Shown: positions 19,272 to 29,375 of the stretch, in pieces
Layout of the letters: each line of letters opens with the position of its first letter
How positions within the stretch are numbered: the stretch's first letter is position 1
DNA from: Alteromonas marina
GTDB taxonomy: Bacteria > Pseudomonadota > Gammaproteobacteria > Enterobacterales > Alteromonadaceae
Direction: 5' to 3'
Assembly (NCBI RefSeq): GCF_000808575.1
Contig: NZ_JWLW01000012.1
Span: 496,001-560,000, forward strand
Length of the DNA stretch: 64,000 nt
The notes under the pieces: model-generated
The model's input: the letters and a program-made list of their open reading frames with translations, nothing else
What the model was told of the DNA's origin: nothing
Databases searched by the model: none
Translations under genes and position numbers: made by a program

Positions 19272-20777
19272 TTAGTCCTCTAACTTGATATCAGCGCGGT
19301 TCATTAGGAACTGAGACAGCATAGGCACTGGACGGCCTGTTGCGCCTTTGTTCTTACCACTGCGCCATGCCGTACCGGCAATATCAAGGTGAGCCCAGTT
19401 GTACTTCTTAGTGAAGCGCGACAAGAAACAACCTGCGGTAATTGACCCTGCTGGGCGACCACCAAGGTTTGTCATGTCGGCAAATGGGCTTTCAAGCTGC
19501 TCTTGATAATCGTCCCATAGCGGTAAACGCCATGCGCGATCAGAACTTTGCTCTGATGCATTAAGTAGTTCGTGAGCAAGCGGGTTGTGCGTGCTCATTA
19601 CCGCTGTTGCATGGTGACCAAGTGCGATAATCGCTGCGCCAGTTAGCGTGGCTACGTCAATCACTAGCTCTGGGTCGAAGCGCTCTACATAGGTTAACGC
19701 ATCGCACAATACCAAACGGCCTTCGGCATCAGTATTTAGTACTTCAACGGTTTGACCCGACATAGTCGTTAGTATGTCACCCGGACGGTACGCCTTGCCA
19801 TCTGGCATGTTTTCACAGCCTGCCAATACGCCAATAACGTTAATTGGCAGATTCAGCGCCGCGATAGTGTGCATAGTACCCAGTACGCCTGCAGCACCAC
19901 CCATGTCGTACTTCATTTCATCCATGGCTTCGCCAGGCTTAATTGAAATACCACCTGAATCGAAGGTAAGACCTTTACCTACAAGCACAATTGGCGCTTG
20001 ATCAGCAGGGCCACCGCGGTGATGCATAATGCTCATCATGCTTTCATTTGCAGAGCCACGGCCAACGGCAAGATAAGACTGCATGCCCAGCTCTGCCATT
20101 TGGGTTTCATCTACCACTTCAGCAGTTACGCTGTCATACTGACTCGCCAATTCTTGCGCCTGCTGCCACAGGTACGCTGGGTTACAGATGTTTGGCGGCA
20201 TGTTAGCGACGTCTTTGGTTACTTTCGCACCACGGGCTACGGCTAAACCATGCTCAACTGCACGTTCGCCAACCGTTAATTCACGGCGTGTAGGTACGTT
20301 AAATACAATTTTACGCAGTGGGCGACGTGGTTCGCCTTTCTTGGTTTTAAGCTGCATAAAGGTGTAAAGCGTGTCTTCAGTTGCTTCTACTGCCTGACGT
20401 ACTTTCCAGTAGGTATCGCGACCTTTAACGTGAAGTTCGGTAAGGAAACATACCGCTTCCATCGAGCCTGTTTCATTCAATGTTTGAATGGTTTTGGCAA
20501 TAATGTTTTTGTACTGACGCTCGTCTAATTCGCGCTCTTTACCACAACCGACTAAAAGCACGCGCTCGCTTAGTACATTTGGCACGTTGTGTAGCAACAA
20601 CATTTGGCCCGCTTTACCTTCAAGGTCGCCACGGCGTAACAAGTTGCTGATATAACCTTCACTGATTTCGTCTAGCTGTTCAGCCACTGCCGTTAGGCGG
20701 CGCGGCTCGAAGACACCCACAACAATACATGCGCTGCGTTGTTTTTCAGGACTGCCACTTTTTACACTAAACTCCAC
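19272..20777 (-). CDS. pepA: Leucyl aminopeptidase PepA
   Basis: Cytosolic M17 leucyl aminopeptidase with two metal ions. The E. coli homologue also binds DNA in Xer recombination and pyrimidine regulation. Metal and catalytic segments are visible: [28 protein letters not shown] and the family signature NTDAEGRL. I place the start at a GTG preceded by AGGTGAT, so the protein begins (M)[15 protein letters not shown], exactly like E. coli PepA, with 501 residues. An upstream in-frame ATG at 20828 would add 17 atypical residues. It is divergent from lptF. Confidence 0.97.
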   Translation of the reverse strand: MEFSVKSGSPEKQRSACIVVGVFEPRRLTAVAEQLDEISEGYISNLLRRGDLEGKAGQMLLLHNVPNVLSERVLLVGCGKERELDERQYKNIIAKTIQTLNETGSMEAVCFLTELHVKGRDTYWKVRQAVEATEDTLYTFMQLKTKKGEPRRPLRKIVFNVPTRRELTVGERAVEHGLAVARGAKVTKDVANMPPNICNPAYLWQQAQELASQYDSVTAEVVDETQMAELGMQSYLAVGRGSANESMMSIMHHRGGPADQAPIVLVGKGLTFDSGGISIKPGEAMDEMKYDMGGAAGVLGTMHTIAALNLPINVIGVLAGCENMPDGKAYRPGDILTTMSGQTVEVLNTDAEGRLVLCDALTYVERFDPELVIDVATLTGAAIIALGHHATAVMSTHNPLAHELLNASEQSSDRAWRLPLWDDYQEQLESPFADMTNLGGRPAGSITAGCFLSRFTKKYNWAHLDIAGTAWRSGKNKGATGRPVPMLSQFLMNRADIKLED

Positions 20778-21040
20778 GATATCACCTCGCTTTTCGTCGT
20801 TTATGGTTTGCACGATGACTAAAATCACGTAACGTTTCGCGCTGCTTTATGTTTTAATACGCAGCATAACTTTTTAGTTCGCTGCAATTCACGCTTAAAG
20901 ACCTATTGAATATAGGTTAAATTTGCGTCAAAACACCATGCAAACGGTTTATGATTGCAGGCAAAACTTGTAAAAACGGTAAGTTTAAACAAAATTGTGC
21001 TTTCTTTCACTAAAATTCCTAATTTTCCGGAAGGGCTGAG

Positions 21041-22141
21041 ATGCTGATATTCCGCTATTTACTTAAGGAAACGCTGAAATCTCAGTTAGCGATTTTCTTT
21101 ATCCTAATGGCAATTTTTGTCACCTTGCGATTTGTGCGCGTGTTGGGCGATGCGTCAGACGGTGATATCCCCGCTGGGCTAGTGCTTGGCTTCCTAGGTT
21201 TATATGCCCCTATCCTCTCTTCATTGGTGCTGCCCATCAGTGCTTATCTGGGTATTATGCTGGCACACGGCAGGCTGTATGTAGACAGTGAAATGACCGT
21301 AATGCGTGCCTGCGGTATTAGTGAATGGTACGTCACTAGAGTAATGCTGTTTTTATCAGTACTTATCATGATAGTCACAGGCGCAATTACCCTTTATTTC
21401 GCGCCATTAGCGGCTGAAAACGAATATCAGCTACGCGAAAAAGCCCGCAACGAAGCCGGAATCTCGGCGCTAATGCCGGGTAGATTCCAGCAAACGGGTA
21501 ACGAAAAAGCGGTTATTTTTGTTCACGATGTAGACAATAAAGATAAACTACAACGAGTGTTTTTATCGCAAAATCAAACAGATGATAGCGAAGGCGAGGT
21601 GCGCGTTGTGTATGCACAAACCGGCGAAGTCGCTAATAACCCAGACGGCACTAGAAACTTGGTGTTAAAAGAAGGGGTACAGTACGAAGGAAAGCAATCT
21701 GAAAAGGCTTTCCGCAAAGTAGAATTTGACGAATACCAAATTCAGATTGCCGATAAACCTGCCGACGAAACTCGTCGTAAGGTAAGCGTACTGCCTACTG
21801 ACGAACTGTGGGAAGACGACAGTATTGAGGCCAGAGCCGAGCTTCAGTGGCGTATTGCCATACCGCTTTCCATACCATTTTTAGTGCTGATTGCGGTTCC
21901 GCTGAGCGCGGTAGACCCGCGTCAGGGGCGCTTTGGTAAAATGTTCCCTGCCATCCTGCTTTACTTGGGATACTTCTTATTGCTACTAGCAAGTAGACGA
22001 GTGCTTGAAGACGGCAAAATGCCACCTCAGCTTGGCTTGTGGTGGGTACATACCATCATGCTGATTATCGGTGTCATGCTAATTGTGCGAGACAGAAAAA
22101 CTGGCACTGAGCTGCGCGCCTGGGTATTGGGGAAAAAGTAG
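21041..22141 (+). CDS. lptF: LPS export permease LptF
   Basis: Inner-membrane subunit of the LptB2FG complex, which extracts lipopolysaccharide from the inner membrane. It has N-terminal membrane helices (about 10-35, 50-80, 100-125), a periplasmic beta-jellyroll region (about 130-260) and C-terminal helices (about 275-355). Its 366 residues match the family. The stop codon abuts the lptG ATG. Confidence 0.96.
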   Translation: MLIFRYLLKETLKSQLAIFFILMAIFVTLRFVRVLGDASDGDIPAGLVLGFLGLYAPILSSLVLPISAYLGIMLAHGRLYVDSEMTVMRACGISEWYVTRVMLFLSVLIMIVTGAITLYFAPLAAENEYQLREKARNEAGISALMPGRFQQTGNEKAVIFVHDVDNKDKLQRVFLSQNQTDDSEGEVRVVYAQTGEVANNPDGTRNLVLKEGVQYEGKQSEKAFRKVEFDEYQIQIADKPADETRRKVSVLPTDELWEDDSIEARAELQWRIAIPLSIPFLVLIAVPLSAVDPRQGRFGKMFPAILLYLGYFLLLLASRRVLEDGKMPPQLGLWWVHTIMLIIGVMLIVRDRKTGTELRAWVLGKK

Positions 22142-23203
22142 ATGTTTAAGATCCTCGATTTATATATCGCCCGTACGCTGTTAGGCACAATTACCGTTAC
22201 GCTTAGCGTACTTATTGGCTTAAGCGCGCTCATTAAATTTGTAGAACAGCTGCGAAAAATTGGCGAAGGCGACTATGACATGCTGGTCGCTTTTATCTAC
22301 GTATTGCTAAGCTTGCCTCGCGACTTAGAGCAGTTCTTCCCTATGGCAACATTGTTAGGCGGCCTTATTGGTATGGGCGTACTGGCGAGTAACAGCGAAC
22401 TGGTAGTAATGCAGGCCGCCGGTATGAGCCGCTGGAACATCATAAACTCAGCCATGAAATCGACCCTTGTAATGATTTTATTGGTAATGGCCGTTGGCGA
22501 GTGGGTAACCCCGTACAGTGAAACCAAGGCAAAACAGATAAGAACTGAAGCTATTTCAGGCGGTAGTTTATTTTCTTCCGATAAGCTGGTGTGGGCAAAA
22601 GATGGCGACCGATTTGTAAGCATAGGTCAGGTGTTAAGCCAAGACTCTCTCAAAGATGTGAGCATATTTAGCTTTAACCCTGACTTGTCGCTAGAGAGCA
22701 TTACTCACGCTAAAAATGGGGCCTTCGACGGCGACGGTTGGTGGCTAAGCGACGTTGAAGTAACCAAGTTTACTGAAACGAATGTTACGGTAGATGAAAA
22801 TAACCGCATGCGTTGGAATTCAACACTGACACCCGACAAATTAGGCATTGTTGCGGTTAAGCCAGAGGCTTTATCTATTACTGGGCTGCTGGATTACGTG
22901 AACTACCTAGAAAATAACGACCAAGACCCTTCTCGTTATCAACTCGCCTTGTGGCGCAAGGTATTCCAACCTATTTCGGTAGGCGTAATGCTGTTAATGG
23001 CATTGTCGTTCATCTTTGGCCCGCTGCGTAGCGTTACAATGGGCGCACGCGTGATCATGGGCGTACTGACAGGCTTCGGCTTCTTTATTCTTAATGAAGT
23101 ATTTGGCCCAGTGAGTTTAGTCTATCAGCTGCCTCCGTTCTTAGGGGCTTTACTACCAAGTCTACTTTTCGCAGCTGTCGCAGGTGTAATGCTTAAACGC
23201 TGA
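22142..23203 (+). CDS. lptG: LPS export permease LptG
   Basis: Partner of LptF in LPS export. 353 residues with the same plan: helices at about 12-40, 60-85 and 100-120, a periplasmic domain, then three C-terminal helices starting near VGVMLLMALSFIFGP. It starts on the base after the lptF stop, so the two genes are tightly coupled. A terminator follows. Confidence 0.96.
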   Translation: MFKILDLYIARTLLGTITVTLSVLIGLSALIKFVEQLRKIGEGDYDMLVAFIYVLLSLPRDLEQFFPMATLLGGLIGMGVLASNSELVVMQAAGMSRWNIINSAMKSTLVMILLVMAVGEWVTPYSETKAKQIRTEAISGGSLFSSDKLVWAKDGDRFVSIGQVLSQDSLKDVSIFSFNPDLSLESITHAKNGAFDGDGWWLSDVEVTKFTETNVTVDENNRMRWNSTLTPDKLGIVAVKPEALSITGLLDYVNYLENNDQDPSRYQLALWRKVFQPISVGVMLLMALSFIFGPLRSVTMGARVIMGVLTGFGFFILNEVFGPVSLVYQLPPFLGALLPSLLFAAVAGVMLKR

Positions 23204-23237
23204 TAAAACTATCTACGCTCGGCTAGTTAAGTCAAAG

Positions 23238-23274
23238 CATAAAAAAGAGGCATCTTGCAGCCTCTTTTTTATGC
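23238..23274. terminator. Bidirectional terminator after lptG
   Basis: GCATAAAAAAGAGGC and its complement form a 15-bp stem with loop ATCTTGC(A). A and T tracts on both sides suit the convergent lptG and RDD genes. Confidence 0.9.
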
Positions 23275-23297
23275 TTTTTTAGTGCCCTACAAGGTTT

Positions 23298-23882
23298 TTA
23301 CCAGCTCTTGTGGTCGTTCGCTTCTTTGGTCAACTTCAACACTTCGGTCTTTGCCAGTCGGTCTTGCAGTGATTGTTTATTTTTAAAATCAAACAATACA
23401 AGTAAGGTGCCTAGACCACCCAACGATGCTATCAGGCGAATGAACAAGCGCGGCCATGTCATAGGCTCTTCAACCGTGCTATAAATACGTAAACGCCAAG
23501 CTCGCATACCAAGCGTTTGCCCGCCCCTGCGCCAAAACCACAAGAAGAACCCAGCTATCCACAAACCCACCCACGTTTGAATAAGCAGTTTATAACCAAA
23601 AGAAGCCTGAATAAGATCAGCAGGCTCCGCATAACCCTGTAAATCGAGCGTACCGTTTTTTAACATAACCACCAGGGTTACTATCATCACCATGGCCGCA
23701 CACATGCCTACAGCAGTAGCCACTAGCGTATCGTAAATCATTGCCAATAAACGTCTAACAAATCCAGCTCGCTCAAGTGATGAACTGTCTGATTCTGAGT
23801 TAGGCGCGTTTTTATCATCCTTCGCCTTTAAGTGATTAGATGATGAGGACTTCTTCTTGGCTTTTTTGTCGTGTCTCGCCAC
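23298..23882 (-). CDS. RDD-family membrane protein
   Basis: 194 residues. A Lys/Ser-rich cytoplasmic N-terminus is followed by an RDD domain: the conserved Arg and Asp in RRLLAMIYDTLVA, three hydrophobic segments and GQTLGMRAWRLRI. Genes of this type commonly sit next to lptFG. The general role is unclear, but some members take part in ion exchange. Confidence 0.88.
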   Translation of the reverse strand: MARHDKKAKKKSSSSNHLKAKDDKNAPNSESDSSSLERAGFVRRLLAMIYDTLVATAVGMCAAMVMIVTLVVMLKNGTLDLQGYAEPADLIQASFGYKLLIQTWVGLWIAGFFLWFWRRGGQTLGMRAWRLRIYSTVEEPMTWPRLFIRLIASLGGLGTLLVLFDFKNKQSLQDRLAKTEVLKLTKEANDHKSW

Positions 23883-24057
23883 GGGTATCTCTTCGTTTCA
23901 TTAACAACAGCGTTTATTTTGACATAAGCGCCACATCGCTTAAACAACATAAGCCTTAGTTAACGGCATTTAATAGTGCAATAAGCAAAGAAAAATGATT
24001 TCCACCTTTTTGCATCCATTAACCATTATTAATCGTTATTGGTATTACAAACGGATA

Positions 24058-26133
24058 ATGGACGTAAATACGGTGACAGCAAAAATTCTGGTAACAACAC
24101 TTATCGCTAGCTCGTTTTCGCTCGGTATGGGCGCTGCAATGGCGTTAGACGACCCCGAAGGTGATATTGAGCATATTCGAGTACGTGGTGACTCATCGGT
24201 AAAAGACGGAGAGTTTATCTCTGCCTCGCAGGGATGGGTGTCTGGTGACACCTTGATTGAACGCCCAATGTTGCGCGCCGGTGAAATACTTGAATTTATC
24301 CCGGGCATGATGGTGACCCAACACAGTGGTTCGGGAAAAGCCAACCAGTACTTCCTGCGCGGTTTTAACCTCGACCATGGCACGGATTTTACGGTGAGTG
24401 TAGACGGTATGCCGGTGAACATGCGAAGCCACGGACATGGCCAAGGCTACAGCGACTTAAACTTTATTATCCCCGAATTTATCGACAACCTTAGCTATTT
24501 TAAAGGTACTTATTACGCCAACATTGGCGATTTTTCGAGTGCTGGTGGTGCGTTCTTCAACTTGCGAGACTCCCTTGAACAGAACCAATTGTTCCTAGGC
24601 CTAGGTGAATATGGATTCAAGCGCGCTGTTGCACTAAATCATTTTGAGGCAGGAGAAAGCCGTGTCGTTACCGCCTTAGAATATCAGACTTATGACGGCC
24701 CGTGGACTGAAGTAGACGAAGACGTAAAAAAGAAGAACACACATATCCGTTACATTACGCCCTTGCTAGACGGCCAACTTACTGTAACGGGAATGGCTTA
24801 CGACAACAGCTGGAATGGCGCTGATCAAGTTCCAGAACGCGCTATTAAAAGCGGTTTAATAGACCGCCTTGGCTCTATCGATACCCAAGTTGGCGGTGAA
24901 TCCTCTCGGTATAGTTTATCTGCAAACTACACCAGTGATACATGGAATGCTTCGCTTTATGTCATAGATACCGAACTTAGTTTGTTCTCTAATTTTACCT
25001 ATTTCCTTGATAATCCTGAGCGTGGCGATCAGTTCGAACAAGCTGACGACAGAAAAATATACGGTGGCGAGATATTCACTACCCTGCCCTTGGCAATAAC
25101 AAACGGGAGCAGTATTACCCTAGGTGGCCAGTGGCGTTTCGACGATATCGATAATGTGGGGTTGTATCGCACCCAAAACTTAACCCGCTTTGGCACTATC
25201 CGAGAAGACGAAATAGACAGTAACAGCTATGCACTTTTTGCCCAGTCAAACATTGTGCTAAGTGACGCATTGAGCCTTTCATTAGGAGGTAGATACGATT
25301 ACTTAGATGTAGACGTTACCAGCAATCTTGGTGCTAATTCAGGAAGCGAAAGTGACGATTTATTTACCCTTAAAGCAGGCTTGAAGTACAGTGTATCAGA
25401 CCAACTTACCGCATTTGCCAACGTTGGGCAGGGCTTTCATTCCAACGATGCACGGGGAGCCACCATTAATATAGACCCGGTAAGTGGTGATGCTACCGAA
25501 GCAGCTCCATTATTGGTAAAGAGCCTTGGCTATGAAGCGGGCGTTAACTATACCGATAATAAAACCTATAACCTATCTGCTGCCCTGTGGCGCTTAGAAC
25601 TTGATAGCGAGCTGGTATATGTTGGTGATGCAGGCTTTACTGAAGCTAGTCGTCCCTCCGAGCGACACGGCATTGAAGTGAGTGCCTACTACTGGATAAG
25701 CCATCACCTAACAACAGACATTGAAGCTGCGTGGACCAAGGCACGATTTAGCGACAGCGTTGAAGGCGAAGGCCGTCACATTGATGGCACCGTGCCAGGT
25801 GTGGTGAGTGCAGGACTAACCTACTATCAAAGAAGTAACCAACTGGGGTTCAGCTATACCCTACGAGGCCGCTACTTAAGTTCTCGCACCGTAGAAAGCT
25901 TCGATGAAATTTCACCGCCGTCAACATTTTTAGTGAATGCTCAAGTTGCCTATCGCCAGCCAACATGGGACATAACATTAGAAATGCTCAACGCCTTAGA
26001 CAGTGACGATCACGATATAGATTACTTTTACGCATCTAGACTTCTTGGTGAGTCAGAGGAAGGGGTTGAGGATTTGCATTATCACCCGGTTGAGCCAAGA
26101 AACATCCGCCTGACTGTTTCCTTGAAATATTAA
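24058..26133 (+). CDS. TonB-dependent outer-membrane receptor
   Basis: Outer-membrane active transporter. After a signal peptide (IASSFSLGMGAAMA) comes the plug domain (LRAGEILEFIPGMMV... YFLRGFNLDHGTDFTVSVDGMPVN) and a 22-strand barrel that ends in an aromatic, LTVSLKY. The substrate cannot be told from sequence. It lies 160 bp upstream of an ECF sigma/anti-sigma pair. The anti-sigma is of the RskA type, not a FecR signal receiver, and I see no long FecA-like N-terminal signalling domain, so classic surface signalling is unlikely. The start at 24058 gives a sensible signal peptide; an ATG at 23995 is also in frame. Confidence 0.9.
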   Translation: MDVNTVTAKILVTTLIASSFSLGMGAAMALDDPEGDIEHIRVRGDSSVKDGEFISASQGWVSGDTLIERPMLRAGEILEFIPGMMVTQHSGSGKANQYFLRGFNLDHGTDFTVSVDGMPVNMRSHGHGQGYSDLNFIIPEFIDNLSYFKGTYYANIGDFSSAGGAFFNLRDSLEQNQLFLGLGEYGFKRAVALNHFEAGESRVVTALEYQTYDGPWTEVDEDVKKKNTHIRYITPLLDGQLTVTGMAYDNSWNGADQVPERAIKSGLIDRLGSIDTQVGGESSRYSLSANYTSDTWNASLYVIDTELSLFSNFTYFLDNPERGDQFEQADDRKIYGGEIFTTLPLAITNGSSITLGGQWRFDDIDNVGLYRTQNLTRFGTIREDEIDSNSYALFAQSNIVLSDALSLSLGGRYDYLDVDVTSNLGANSGSESDDLFTLKAGLKYSVSDQLTAFANVGQGFHSNDARGATINIDPVSGDATEAAPLLVKSLGYEAGVNYTDNKTYNLSAALWRLELDSELVYVGDAGFTEASRPSERHGIEVSAYYWISHHLTTDIEAAWTKARFSDSVEGEGRHIDGTVPGVVSAGLTYYQRSNQLGFSYTLRGRYLSSRTVESFDEISPPSTFLVNAQVAYRQPTWDITLEMLNALDSDDHDIDYFYASRLLGESEEGVEDLHYHPVEPRNIRLTVSLKY

Positions 26134-26167
26134 CCGCGCAGAAACTTTTGATAGTAATAGCGGCGCC

Positions 26168-26182
26168 GGCCCTTTTGGGGCC
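26168..26182 (+). terminator. Possible terminator after the TonB receptor
   Basis: Short GC stem GGCCC / GGGCC with a 5-nt T-rich loop, 35 bp after the stop, followed by an AT-rich tract without a clean T run. Confidence 0.4.
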
Positions 26183-26296
26183 TCTATATTTTATGTAAAT
26201 GTTTAAAAAGCGTGCTAGTTTAAATACTTAGATGCAGCATTTTTGATAGTACGTCTTAGTATAAAAATGACGCCATAACAATAAAAGGTAGGAGCA

Positions 26297-26833
26297 ATGA
26301 TGGAACATGAAACTTTGTTCCCTTTGTTGTGTAAAACAGCAGACGGTGACAAGAAAGCCTTCGCAGAGCTTTATAAAATTACCAGCCCACAGCTTTATGC
26401 CGTTGCTTTAAAGCTACTAAAGCGGCCGGAACTTGCTGATGAAGCCACACAAGATGCTTACATTAAAATATGGCATAACGCAGGCAATTATCAGCGCGGT
26501 AAAGGCACGGTGTTGACTTGGATGGTAAGCATTGCACGCTATCGAGCGCTGGATTTAATTCGCTACCACAATGTAAGAAACGAAGTTGAACTAAACGATG
26601 ATGCACCATCGGGAGTAGAGAGCTCACAAAATGTTAAACTGGGTGCAGAGCAAGCTAAACTAGCCTCGTGCTTGGATGAATTAGACGGCCCTCAGCGGCA
26701 AGCTATTCACTTAGCTTACGTTAACGGCATGTCACATCAAGAGGTGGTTACTCACTTAGCATCACCACTGGGAACCATTAAGAGCTGGATAAGACGAGGC
26801 TTGCAAAGCTTGCAGAGGTGTCTATCACTATGA
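26297..26833 (+). CDS. ECF-type RNA polymerase sigma factor
   Basis: 178 residues. Region 2 is seen as FAELYKITSPQLYAVALKLLKRPELADEATQDAYIKIW (split across about 20-60), and region 4 as the helix-turn-helix with HLAYVNGMSHQEVVTHLASPLGTIKSWIRRGL. A GGAGCAATG ribosome site precedes the start. The ATGA overlap with the next gene marks the usual sigma/anti-sigma pair. Candidate targets are the DUF4331-HupE run downstream and the TonB receptor upstream. Confidence 0.93.
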   Translation: MMEHETLFPLLCKTADGDKKAFAELYKITSPQLYAVALKLLKRPELADEATQDAYIKIWHNAGNYQRGKGTVLTWMVSIARYRALDLIRYHNVRNEVELNDDAPSGVESSQNVKLGAEQAKLASCLDELDGPQRQAIHLAYVNGMSHQEVVTHLASPLGTIKSWIRRGLQSLQRCLSL

Positions 26834-27564
26834 ACTATTTAAAAGAAGAGCGTCTTAACGCCCTTGCTGCAGAATATGTAGTTGGAACGCTACGTGGCAA
26901 AGCGCGAACGCGCTATCAAAAATTGATGATGCAATACCAAGCGGTGAGCGACGCAACGGCCCAATGGGAACAATATCTAACCGGCTTTGCGGAGACGCTT
27001 CCGCCTGTGGCGCCACCAGATGACGTGTGGGAAAGCATCCAAGTAAAACTCGGACATAAAGCCGCTAACAACGCAAATGTAGCTAGCGATACAAAACCTT
27101 CCAGCAAGCCTAGCGAGGTTATCGACTTTGAGAAAGAGAAGCAGAAACGCTGGAAGAACTTATCGTTCATATCCACCGCAGCTGCAATGGTATTGGCCGT
27201 ATTGCTTTTCGTAATGCAACCCGTTCCTACACCTGAGGTTTCTCATATTGCCGTAGTAAACAACGCTGACAATACGCCGTTGTGGGTGATAGAAGTTTCT
27301 GACACAACCATGAATGTAAAGGTAACCGATGCTTTCGTGGCTTTGGCCGATAAGGATTACGAGCTTTGGATGGTGCCGGCAAACGGTGAGGCGCCGATCT
27401 CTCTTGGTCTAATGCCTGAAGCCAATGGCGATACGCGGGCGACCCCAGATATTTTGCTAGATCAAAGCATCGCGGCGTTAGCAGTGAGCTTAGAAGCGCC
27501 TGGTGGCTCAGTTACAGGGGCTCCAACGGAGGTACTCTATATAGCACCGATTGTTTCCGTATAA
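26830..27564 (+). CDS. RskA-type anti-sigma factor
   Basis: 244 residues from the ATG that overlaps the sigma stop codon (ATGA). The N-terminal segment NALAAEYVVGTLRGKARTRYQKLM is the anti-sigma domain. One membrane helix follows at about 117-135 (FISTAAAMVLAVLLFVM), then a periplasmic RskA domain with ADKDYELWMVP. It should hold the ECF sigma factor at the inner membrane until released. Confidence 0.92.
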   Translation: MNYLKEERLNALAAEYVVGTLRGKARTRYQKLMMQYQAVSDATAQWEQYLTGFAETLPPVAPPDDVWESIQVKLGHKAANNANVASDTKPSSKPSEVIDFEKEKQKRWKNLSFISTAAAMVLAVLLFVMQPVPTPEVSHIAVVNNADNTPLWVIEVSDTTMNVKVTDAFVALADKDYELWMVPANGEAPISLGLMPEANGDTRATPDILLDQSIAALAVSLEAPGGSVTGAPTEVLYIAPIVSV

Positions 27565-27588
27565 ATTCAATCACTTATGCACTTAGTC

Positions 27589-27614
27589 AAAAGGCCACAT
27601 TACGTGGCCTTTTT
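27589..27614 (+). terminator. Terminator after the anti-sigma gene
   Basis: AAAAGGCCAC, loop ATTAC(A), GTGGCCTTTTT: a 10-bp stem with a T run, 25 bp after the stop. Confidence 0.9.
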
Positions 27615-27771
27615 GTGATTTATACTTATCGCTTTTTTAAAAATATCCTTTCAGACAGTGCGCTTTTACTTTTAATAAAAACTTTATTCTAATTTTTTAA
27701 ACATTTTTGCATCCAAGGTGAAACCTCAGTCGTTTGGTCTCTTGAACTCATAAAAAACAGAGAGACCCAAC

Positions 27772-29364
27772 ATGCTCCAATTCAAACGCAAAACTTTATC
27801 TGTAGCCGTTGCGCTGACATGCGCCGCCGTCACAGCTGGTGCAATCGCATCAAGCCACCGTGAGGCACCTAATATCACTCGTCACCCAGCCTTAGATAGC
27901 ACTGACTTTTACGCTTTTAACAGCTATGAAGAAGGCCGTGAAGACTATGTGACTTTCATCGCAAACTACATCCCATTGCAGGATGCGTACGGTGGCCCTA
28001 ATTATTTTGCGATGGATCCGAACGCGCACTATGCCATCCATATCGATAGCGACGGCGACGCGATTGAAGACTTAAGCTTTGTTTTTAAGTTTAACAATAT
28101 GCTCGCTGCTGATAACGAAGGCATTGCTCTGCCAATTGGCCCAGAAGGCGAACAAAAAATGGTAAAAGTGCCGCTTAAAAATGTAGGCGGAATTAGTGCA
28201 GACGATTCAAGCGCAGCGAACTTCTCTGAAATGTACAGCCTTACTATGGTAAGCGGCGACATGCAAACGGGCACGCGCACCGCGCTTACCCCGGCAATGG
28301 GTGACATGTTCAAAAAGCCCCTTGATTACATCGGCAACAAGACTTTTACCAGTGAAACTGAATACGCGCGCTATGCTGAAAGCTTCATTTACTCATTCAG
28401 CATCCCTGGCTGCGATGATATGGCCAAAGTGTTTGTTGGCCAGCGAAAAGACCCCTTCGTTGTTAACCTAGGCAAAACATTTGACCTAGTAAACTATGTA
28501 CCTGTTGAAGGCGACAGCGCACCGGGTGCAGGGGATGGCGAGGGTTTCCCTGGCGGCATTACGCAAAGTGCCATGAATGACGACTTAGCCGATAAAAACG
28601 TGACAGCATTATCTATCGAAGTACCCAAGGCGTGTGTTACGGGTGAAGGCAATGGCGTAATTGGTAGCTGGACCACGGCAAGTTTGCCGCAAGCCCGTAT
28701 CCTAAATCCAGATGCTACTTTTGCGAAACCTGAAACCAACGGTGGTGCAATGACACAAGTGTCTCGTTTAGGTAGCCCGCTAGTCAACGAGCTTGTTATT
28801 GGTATTGGCGATAAAGACAAATTCTCTAGCTCTCATCCAAGTGCAGATGGCCAGTTTGCTGATTATGTTACTCACCCATCGTTGCCAGAGCTACTAAACA
28901 TTCTGTTCAAAGATGCTGTGAATACTACACTGGGTACGGATATTGAGACCCTTGCACCTACTAACTTCCCGCGCGTGGACTTGGTGACAGCCTTCCTTAC
29001 TGGTTTCCCAGGCGTTAACCAGCAAGCAACGGTTACAGCGTCTGAAATGCTGCGCCTAAATACTGGGATCCCAGCAACACCTGCAGAATCGCAGTCAGCT
29101 TTTGGTGTGGCAGGCGATGACTTAGCGGGCTTTCCGAACGGACGCCGTCCTGGTGATGACGTGGTTGATATAGCCCTTCGCGTAGTAATGGGCCGTTTGT
29201 GTTACCCCATTCCAGTAGCAGGTGAAGATACCGACCTTGGCCTTTGTGCGCCAGAGGACGCGAGCGTAGGTAATGTTCCATTTACTGATGGCGCGCCCGT
29301 AGATGCAAGTATGATTGATACGTCGTTTCCATACCTAAAAACACCACTTGCTGGCTCTGAATAA
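27772..29364 (+). CDS. DUF4331 exported protein
   Basis: 530-residue protein with a Sec signal peptide (VALTCAAVTAGAIA) and the DUF4331 start SSHREAPNITRHPALDSTDFY. Further family segments include YAIHIDSDGDAIEDLSFVFKF and FVGQRKDPF. The biochemical role is unknown. It is first of four same-strand genes (DUF4331, lipoprotein, TPR, HupE) behind the ECF sigma pair, which suggests a regulated envelope or metal-related function. Confidence 0.88.
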   Translation: MLQFKRKTLSVAVALTCAAVTAGAIASSHREAPNITRHPALDSTDFYAFNSYEEGREDYVTFIANYIPLQDAYGGPNYFAMDPNAHYAIHIDSDGDAIEDLSFVFKFNNMLAADNEGIALPIGPEGEQKMVKVPLKNVGGISADDSSAANFSEMYSLTMVSGDMQTGTRTALTPAMGDMFKKPLDYIGNKTFTSETEYARYAESFIYSFSIPGCDDMAKVFVGQRKDPFVVNLGKTFDLVNYVPVEGDSAPGAGDGEGFPGGITQSAMNDDLADKNVTALSIEVPKACVTGEGNGVIGSWTTASLPQARILNPDATFAKPETNGGAMTQVSRLGSPLVNELVIGIGDKDKFSSSHPSADGQFADYVTHPSLPELLNILFKDAVNTTLGTDIETLAPTNFPRVDLVTAFLTGFPGVNQQATVTASEMLRLNTGIPATPAESQSAFGVAGDDLAGFPNGRRPGDDVVDIALRVVMGRLCYPIPVAGEDTDLGLCAPEDASVGNVPFTDGAPVDASMIDTSFPYLKTPLAGSE

Positions 29365-29375
29365 GGAGACCCATC

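Noticed and set aside
27715-27771. ECF-type promoter before the DUF4331 gene
   Set aside because: TGAAAC and GGTCTC elements can be picked out, but the spacing is too short for a usual ECF promoter, and no clear match exists upstream of the sigma gene.
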